A stretch of DNA of 50,799 nucleotides. Origin: Caulobacter endophyticus. Lineage in GTDB: Bacteria > Pseudomonadota > Alphaproteobacteria > Caulobacterales > Caulobacteraceae. The stretch lies in contig NZ_QDKQ01000019.1 in NCBI RefSeq assembly GCF_003116815.1, positions 1 to 50,799 on the forward strand, in the 5' to 3' direction. The stretch's first letter is position 1; every line of letters starts with the position of its first letter. Made by a program: the position numbers and the translations under genes. Shown piece by piece: positions 46,084-50,799 of the stretch. Under the pieces are notes generated by a model. That model did no database searches. It was not told where the DNA came from and was given only the letters and a program-made list of their open reading frames with translations.

Positions 46084-48147
46084 TTAAGCCGCCTGCAACT
46101 GCTGCTTGACGCGTTCGGCCAGGGTCTTGATGTCGATCGGCTTGGGCAGGAAGGTCACGCCCGTCTCGCCTTCCAGCAGGTCGCTGAACTCGGCCTCGGC
46201 ATAGCCGGAAATGAACATCACCGGGGCGTTGCCCAGATAGCCGCGAGCCTTCTTCAGCAGGGTCGGGCCGTCGATGCCGGGCATGATGACGTCACTGATC
46301 AAGAGGTCGATCTGGCCGGCGTTCTCCTCGGCGATGATCAGCGCCTCCTCGCCGTCGCTGGCCTCGAGCACCTCGTAGCCGCGGGCGCGCAGCAGGCGGG
46401 CGGCGACGCCGCGCACGGCGTCCTCGTCCTCGACGAACAGGATGCGGCCGGCGCCCGACAGGTCGCGGGCGGCGCGGGGCTTGGGCGGTTCGGCGACCGC
46501 GACGGCCGCGGCGGCGGCCTGGGCCGGGGTCGGCTCGTGGACGGGCAGGAAGATGCGGAAGGCCGCGCCCTCGCCCGGACGGCTATGGACGTGGATCCAG
46601 CCGTCGCTCTGCTTGACGATGCCGTAGACGGTGGCCAGGCCCAGGCCCGTGCCCTCGCCCACCGGCTTGGTGGTGAAGAACGGGTCGAAGATCTTGCCCA
46701 TGACCTCGGGCGGGATGCCGGGGCCGTCGTCGCTGACCTCGATGAACGCCTGGTCGCCCTCGGCGCCGGGGAAGCCCAGGCTGCGCGCCTCGTCCTCGTT
46801 GAGACGGGCGGTGCGGATGCGCACGACGCCGCCCCCCTTGGCCGCACGCACGGCGTCGCGGGCATTGACGGCAAGGTTCATGACCGCCGTCTCGAGCTGG
46901 CTCTTGTCGGCGCGCACCTGCGGCAGGTCGCGGCCGTAGTCGGTGATCAGCTTGACGTCTTCGCGCAGCAGGCGGCGCAGCAGGACCTCGAACTCGGAGA
47001 TCAGCTCGCCCAGCTCCAGCACCTCGCGCTGGACGGTCTGCTTGCGCGAGAAGGCCAGCAGCTTGCGGACGAGGTCGGCGGCGCGCACGCCGGTCTGGCG
47101 GATCTCGTTGAGGCCTTCGTAGGAAGGATCGCCGACCGGGTGGCGGTGCAGCAGTTCGTCCAGGCGCAGCTGGATGGCGGTCAGCAGGTTGTTGAAGTCG
47201 TGGGCGACGCCGCCGGCAAGCTGGCCGATGGCCTGCATCTTCTGGGCCTGGGCCAGCTGCAGCTCGATCTGCTTCTGCTCGGAGACGTCGATCAGATAGG
47301 CCACGAGGCGGCCGTCGGCGCGATAGAGGTAGAGATGGGCGATGCGCGAGGGATCGCGGGCCAGGCGCACCTCGAACGGCCCGGCCTTGCCTTCGGCCAG
47401 CCGGGTCTCGGCCTCGGCGCGCGAGGGCGGGTCGATCAGCTCGCCAAGGGCCATGCCGGGACGCACCGCGCCGGCCATGGCCGACAGGGCCGGATTGGCT
47501 TCCAGCACCTTCGAGTTGAAGGGGTCCAGCCCCTCCAGCAGGGCCGCGCCGAACGGCGAGGCGCCGGAGAAGGCGTCGAGCGCGCGCGGCGGCGGGGCGG
47601 CCTGGGCGACGACGGGAGCAACCGGCGGCAGGGGCGCGGCGACGGGCTCGACCACGGCCGGCAGGCGGACCAACAGGCGACCGCCGGCCACGCGGGCGGC
47701 CAGGGCGACGCGATCCTGGCCGGCGACCACGACCACGCCCTCGGCGGCCTCGCCCTTGCGGGCGCGGACCAGGGCCGAGAACAGCGAGGCGTCCTTGGGC
47801 AGGCGCCGGGCCTCGCCCAGGGTGTCGCGCCAGGCCTGGTTGGAGACCAGGATGCGGCCGTCGGCGGCGGTAAGGGCCGCAGGCTCGCCCAGGGCGTCGA
47901 TGAAGCTGTCGACCACGTCGACGCCGTTGTCGTGCGCGGCAGAGGCGCGGATGGCCACCAGGCCCAGGATCGCTACGCCCGCAACACCGGCCAGCAGCAG
48001 CAGGCCCGCCAGGGTGGCGGGGCCGGCGCGCAAGGCCGGCGCCGTGGCGAAGCCTGCGGCTAGAACGAAGAAAATGGCCGCGCCCCAGATCAGGGGGTCG
48101 GCGCGGCGGCGGGTGGCCGTCATGTCTTTCGCGGGCGTCTCGGCCAT
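46084..48147 (-). CDS. cckA: Cell-cycle hybrid histidine kinase CckA
   Basis: A 687-residue hybrid kinase close in length to C. crescentus CckA as I recall it (691). Two membrane segments are at about 18-38 and 44-68. PAS-like regions follow (about 80-165 and 195-290), then the phosphoacceptor H316 in 'GGVAHDFNN', an ATPase domain ('[10 protein letters not shown]', 'SDDGPGIP', '[18 protein letters not shown]'), and a receiver domain with D619 in '[10 protein letters not shown]'. CckA phosphorylates ChpT, which passes phosphate to CtrA and CpdR. It is encoded directly downstream of flhB, 151 bp away, so it may have its own promoter. Essential in Caulobacter. Confidence 0.95.
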   Translation of the reverse strand: MAETPAKDMTATRRRADPLIWGAAIFFVLAAGFATAPALRAGPATLAGLLLLAGVAGVAILGLVAIRASAAHDNGVDVVDSFIDALGEPAALTAADGRILVSNQAWRDTLGEARRLPKDASLFSALVRARKGEAAEGVVVVAGQDRVALAARVAGGRLLVRLPAVVEPVAAPLPPVAPVVAQAAPPPRALDAFSGASPFGAALLEGLDPFNSKVLEANPALSAMAGAVRPGMALGELIDPPSRAEAETRLAEGKAGPFEVRLARDPSRIAHLYLYRADGRLVAYLIDVSEQKQIELQLAQAQKMQAIGQLAGGVAHDFNNLLTAIQLRLDELLHRHPVGDPSYEGLNEIRQTGVRAADLVRKLLAFSRKQTVQREVLELGELISEFEVLLRRLLREDVKLITDYGRDLPQVRADKSQLETAVMNLAVNARDAVRAAKGGGVVRIRTARLNEDEARSLGFPGAEGDQAFIEVSDDGPGIPPEVMGKIFDPFFTTKPVGEGTGLGLATVYGIVKQSDGWIHVHSRPGEGAAFRIFLPVHEPTPAQAAAAAVAVAEPPKPRAARDLSGAGRILFVEDEDAVRGVAARLLRARGYEVLEASDGEEALIIAEENAGQIDLLISDVIMPGIDGPTLLKKARGYLGNAPVMFISGYAEAEFSDLLEGETGVTFLPKPIDIKTLAERVKQQLQAA

Positions 48148-48298
48148 GCCGACCGAAATCCTTCTACAACCTGGTCGGGAGAGAGGCCCGACGATTCGTC
48201 CGGTAAGGATACTCCTTACGCGGCGCTAGAGCGCGTTTATCAAGCAGGTCGCTGATTCTACGGCGGAAATGTGATTTCCCGGCTGATCCCTACAAGGA

Positions 48299-49381
48299 TC
48301 AATCGGCCCACGCGCGGCGCTTGGACTGCTTGTTGCCGAGCACGAAGCCGATGACCTTGGCGACGGCCTCGAAGTGTTCGGCGGGGATCTGCTGGTCGAT
48401 CTCGACGGCGGCGTAGAGGGCGCGGGCCAGCGGCGGATCCTCCAGCACGTGGACGCCCGCCTCCTCGGCCACGGCGCGGATCTTCAGGGCGAGGTCGTCG
48501 AGGCCCTTGGCCACGCAGATCGGGGCCGGGGTCTCGCCCTGCTCGTACTTCAGCGCCACGGCGTAGTGGGTCGGGTTCATGACGACGACGGTCGCCTGGG
48601 GCACGGCCTGCATCATCCGCTGGCGCGAGCGCTGCATCTGGATCTGGCGGCGCTTGGCCTTGATGTGCGGGTCGCCGTCGCTGTCCTTGTGCTCGTCCTT
48701 GATCTCCTTGAGGCTCATCCGCATGCGCTTGTTGAAGCGCAGGCGCTGCCAGAACCAGTCGAAGCCGGCGGTGACGACCAGGAAGATCAGCACGGCCCAG
48801 AACAGCTTCTTGCAGAGGTCCACGGCCAGCGGGAGCATGGCGGCCGGGTCCATGCCGACCAGGCCGATCACCATGTTGGCGTCGGGCTTGAGCAAGAACC
48901 AGGCGATGACGCCGGTGACCAGGAACTTCAGGGCCGACTTGGCGAACTGCATCATGCCGTCCGGCCCGAAGATCCGGCCCAGGCCCTTGATCGGGTCGAG
49001 CTTCTTGAAGTCGGGCTTCATCTTCTCGGCCGAGAACAGGAAGCCCGACTGGGCGACATTGGCGGCTGCGCCCATCAGGCCCGAGACGACCATCACCAGC
49101 ACCAGCGGCGGCAGGGCGGCCAGCAGCACCTTGCGGGCGATCATGTTGGCGCCGCCCTCGACGTCCATCTGGCCGGCGTGGGCGATGAAAGGCACCAGGG
49201 CCTGGACCATGTCGCGGGCCAGCCAGCCGCCGGCGATGGCGATGACGCCGAACGCCCCGGCCAGCGAGGCCAGCTGCGAGAAGTCCTGACTTTTGGGAAC
49301 GTCGCCTTTCTTCCGGGCGTCCGAAAGTTTCTTGGCTGTTGGTTCTTCTGTCTTCGAGTCGTCGTCGCTTTCGCCGGCCAT
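48299..49381 (-). CDS. flhB: Flagellar export apparatus protein FlhB
   Basis: A 360-residue membrane protein of the flagellar type III export gate, which switches substrate specificity from rod/hook to filament. 'EEPTAKKLSDARKKGDVPKSQD' is the N-terminal signature, four membrane segments follow, and the autocleavage site N269-P270-T271-H272 lies in 'VVMNPTHYAVALKY'. ATG 49381 comes 9 bp after the fliR stop, so the genes are co-transcribed. The final basic tail 'NKQSKRRAWAD' follows the conserved cytoplasmic domain. Confidence 0.96.
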   Translation of the reverse strand: MAGESDDDSKTEEPTAKKLSDARKKGDVPKSQDFSQLASLAGAFGVIAIAGGWLARDMVQALVPFIAHAGQMDVEGGANMIARKVLLAALPPLVLVMVVSGLMGAAANVAQSGFLFSAEKMKPDFKKLDPIKGLGRIFGPDGMMQFAKSALKFLVTGVIAWFLLKPDANMVIGLVGMDPAAMLPLAVDLCKKLFWAVLIFLVVTAGFDWFWQRLRFNKRMRMSLKEIKDEHKDSDGDPHIKAKRRQIQMQRSRQRMMQAVPQATVVVMNPTHYAVALKYEQGETPAPICVAKGLDDLALKIRAVAEEAGVHVLEDPPLARALYAAVEIDQQIPAEHFEAVAKVIGFVLGNKQSKRRAWAD

Positions 49382-49390
49382 GGTGCGCTC

Positions 49391-50146
49391 CTAGTTGAAG
49401 ACGCCGAGCAGATCGCGATAGCGATCGCTCCACACCATGGCGATGCCGCCCAGGGACAGGGCCAGCAGCGAAAGGCCCAGGATCACGCTGAGCGGCGAGG
49501 TGACGAAGAAGATCTGGAACGAGGGCATGACCCGGCCCACCAGGCCGGTCGCCAGGTTGAAGACGATCGAGAACACGATGACCGGCGCGGCCAGCTGGAC
49601 GCCGAGCATGAAGCTCTGCGCCACCGTGCGCACGGCCAGGGCGGCGGCGTCGTTGACCGGCACGGTCTTGGTGAACGGGAAGAGTTCGTAGGACCTGGCC
49701 ATGGCGCCGATGAACAGGTGATGCAGGTCGGTGGCCATGACCAGGGTCAGGCCCAGCATCGACAGGAAGGTGGCGATGGCGGTGCTGGACGGCGCGCCGG
49801 CCGGGTTGGTGGTCTGGGCGAACGACAGGGTGGTCTGCAGCGAGATGATCTCGCCGGCCGTGGTCAGGGCGCTCATGAACAGCTTCAGCACCGCGCCGAT
49901 CATCAGGCCGATCAGGATCTCGTGGATCACCTGGCCGGCGAGGCCGCCGAGCGTGGTGGGCAGCGGGCCGACGGTCTTGGCGACCACGGGGGTCAGGACG
50001 ACGGCGATCAGCAGGGCGAAGGCCAGGCGGATGCGCGGCGGCACGGCCTGCTCGCCGATGCCGGGCATCAGCATGACCATGGCCCCGATCCGGGCGAAGA
50101 CCAGACCGGCGACGTAGACCTGAGCGGTCGTCGCGAAGCTGTCCAC
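49391..50146 (-). CDS. fliR: Flagellar export apparatus protein FliR
   Basis: A 251-residue membrane protein of the FliP-FliQ-FliR export gate. 'VYVAGLVFARIGAMVMLMPGIGEQAVPPRIRLAFALLIA' is the FliR N-terminal pattern, and the 'GEIISLQTTLSFAQTTNPAG' block near residue 119 is conserved. Six or so hydrophobic segments are present. Normal length. It starts 13 bp after fliQ and ends 9 bp before flhB. Confidence 0.95.
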   Translation of the reverse strand: MDSFATTAQVYVAGLVFARIGAMVMLMPGIGEQAVPPRIRLAFALLIAVVLTPVVAKTVGPLPTTLGGLAGQVIHEILIGLMIGAVLKLFMSALTTAGEIISLQTTLSFAQTTNPAGAPSSTAIATFLSMLGLTLVMATDLHHLFIGAMARSYELFPFTKTVPVNDAAALAVRTVAQSFMLGVQLAAPVIVFSIVFNLATGLVGRVMPSFQIFFVTSPLSVILGLSLLALSLGGIAMVWSDRYRDLLGVFN

Positions 50147-50159
50147 GCCCCGCCCTTCC

Positions 50160-50423
50160 CTACATCGCCGCGATGCGGGCGGCGATCTGGCGCATGAAGC
50201 CAGACATCAGCGCGCCCATCAGCGGCAGGAACAGCAGCAGCGAGATGAAGATGGCCACGATCTTGGGCGCATAGACCAGGGTGGCTTCCTGGATCTGGGT
50301 CAGGGCCTGGAACAGGCCGATGGCGACGCCGACCACCAGGCCGACGATCAGCACGGGCGCGCAAAGCTGCAGGGTCAGCCAGATCGCGTCGCGACCCACG
50401 TCGAGGACTTCGGCTCCGGTCAT
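50160..50423 (-). CDS. fliQ: Flagellar export apparatus protein FliQ
   Basis: An 87-residue, two-segment membrane protein of the flagellar export gate ('VLDVGRDAIWLTLQLCAPVLIVGLVVGVAIGLFQALTQIQEATLVYAPKIVAIF'), which matches FliQ throughout. First gene of the fliQ-fliR-flhB unit. The upstream region contains a CtrA-like box at 50487-50501, fitting the early (class II) flagellar promoters of Caulobacter. Confidence 0.95.
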   Translation of the reverse strand: MTGAEVLDVGRDAIWLTLQLCAPVLIVGLVVGVAIGLFQALTQIQEATLVYAPKIVAIFISLLLFLPLMGALMSGFMRQIAARIAAM

Positions 50424-50486
50424 GAACGGGCTTTCTGCGTACGCTCTGGTCGGTTTGGTGTGAGGCGCACCCTGCGCCCGACATGG

Positions 50487-50511
50487 TTAACAGGGAGTTA
50501 GGGACTGTTAA
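50487..50511 (-). promoter_or_regulatory. CtrA-like binding site upstream of fliQ
   Basis: TTAA at 50487-50490, seven bases, then TTAG at 50498-50501 matches the CtrA consensus TTAA-N7-TTAA with one mismatch. On the minus strand it reads CTAA-N7-TTAA with a following CC. A further TTAAC half-site lies at 50508-50512. The boxes are 64-89 bp upstream of the fliQ start. In C. crescentus the fliQR operon is a CtrA-controlled class II flagellar operon. Confidence 0.7.
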
Positions 50512-50566
50512 CATGCCCCCGGTGCGTCACCGCGCCGCAGAGGTGACGTAACGGCGCCTCGCATTA

Positions 50567-50799
50567 GAGCCTGCTTGGTTTAAATTGACGCATACCCAGC
50601 ATGGCGGATGTAGTTTGCACATTCGGCTGCGGTGAAGAGGTCGAGAAGGGAGCCGATGCGGCGCCAGACAGTCTCGATAGAGCGCTCATCGGCCTTGCGC
50701 AGCTGGGTCTTGAGCTTTGCGAAGACCTGCTCGATCGGATTGAGGTCGGGACTGTAGGGCGGCAGGAACAGCAGGTGGGCGTGGGCCTGGCGGATGGCT
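50567..50799 (-). mobile_element. End of an IS630-family insertion sequence (cut by window edge)
   Basis: The transposase fragment at 50580-50799 and a sequence starting GAGCCTGCTTGGTTTA after a TA at 50565-50566 suggest the 3' end of an IS630-type element, which inserts at TA. Only one end is inside the window, so the terminal inverted repeat and the TA duplication cannot be confirmed. The insertion lies about 55 bp upstream of the CtrA-like boxes of fliQ. Confidence 0.75.
50580..50799 (-). CDS. IS630-family transposase, C-terminal part
   Basis: A 72-residue C-terminal fragment running off the right edge; TAA lies at 50580-50582. 'HLLFLPPYSPDLNPIEQVFAKLK' is the DDE-domain C-terminal motif of IS630/Tc1-mariner transposases, with the glutamate in 'NPIEQ' as a catalytic acid. 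The tail 'YIRHAGYASI' is also typical. Codons include more A/T third positions than nearby chromosomal genes, consistent with foreign origin. Confidence 0.92.
   Translation of the reverse strand, partial: AIRQAHAHLLFLPPYSPDLNPIEQVFAKLKTQLRKADERSIETVWRRIGSLLDLFTAAECANYIRHAGYASI

Noticed and set aside
48280..48299. TGATCC-N6-GGATCA hairpin after flhB as a terminator
   Set aside because: Only six base pairs and no T-run; it overlaps the flhB stop and is probably incidental.

Overview
This is a GC-rich (roughly 67-70%) alphaproteobacterial chromosome segment, almost certainly from Caulobacter or a close Caulobacteraceae relative. The strongest indicators are a CckA-type hybrid histidine kinase directly downstream of fliQ-fliR-flhB, a CtrA-like TTAA-N7-TTAG box ahead of fliQ, a 651-residue RpoD with an acidic insertion, and Caulobacter-style intergenic palindromic repeats. 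Third codon positions are nearly always G or C, so long antisense open frames run opposite most real genes; those are not annotated.

Layout. 1-5.5 kb: a DUF2141 protein, then a tightly overlapping plus-strand run HIT protein-lptF-lptG-GNAT-like-nucleotidyltransferase. 5.4-8.8 kb: a nitric-oxide response block with a truncated globin fused to DUF1971, a flavohaemoglobin (hmp), and a divergent NsrR with a palindrome between them. 8.9-11.5 kb: envelope lipoproteins (one frameshifted) and a nucleotidyltransferase. 11.7-16.9 kb: an oxidative operon on the minus strand encoding a multicopper oxidase, a tyrosinase, a small unknown protein and a DJ-1/PfpI protein. 17-18.2 kb: a 2OG-Fe oxygenase-like protein and a ParD/ParE-like toxin-antitoxin pair. 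18.2-27.2 kb: uvrC and pgsA, separated by about 6.5 kb of accessory genes (AttH/CrtC-like protein, HWE kinase, MFS transporter, SDR, PhyH-like oxygenase).

27.3-37.5 kb: an esterase-fold protein lacking its catalytic serine, small proteins, a cold-shock protein, a patatin-like lipoprotein, carB and rpoD, with clear intrinsic terminators. 37.3-41.6 kb: secreted low-complexity protein, S8 protease, ECF sigma factor with membrane anti-sigma factor, and a 73-residue protein that looks like only the two ends of a flagellar rod protein. 41.8-45.8 kb: M28 peptidase, DUF998 protein, NTF2-like protein, GNAT acetyltransferase and a structured convergent spacer. 46-50.8 kb: cckA, flhB, fliR, fliQ on the minus strand, then the end of an IS630-family element cut by the window edge.

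Functional links. LptF and LptG form the inner-membrane part of the LPS exporter. NsrR probably controls the globin-flavohaemoglobin operon. The ECF sigma factor, its anti-sigma factor and the divergent S8 protease probably form an envelope-stress unit. FliQ/FliR/FlhB form the flagellar export gate, and CckA feeds the phosphorelay that activates CtrA, which in turn probably activates the fliQ promoter. No tRNA, rRNA, CRISPR array or prophage was recognised. Function calls come from motif recognition by eye and were not checked by a database search.
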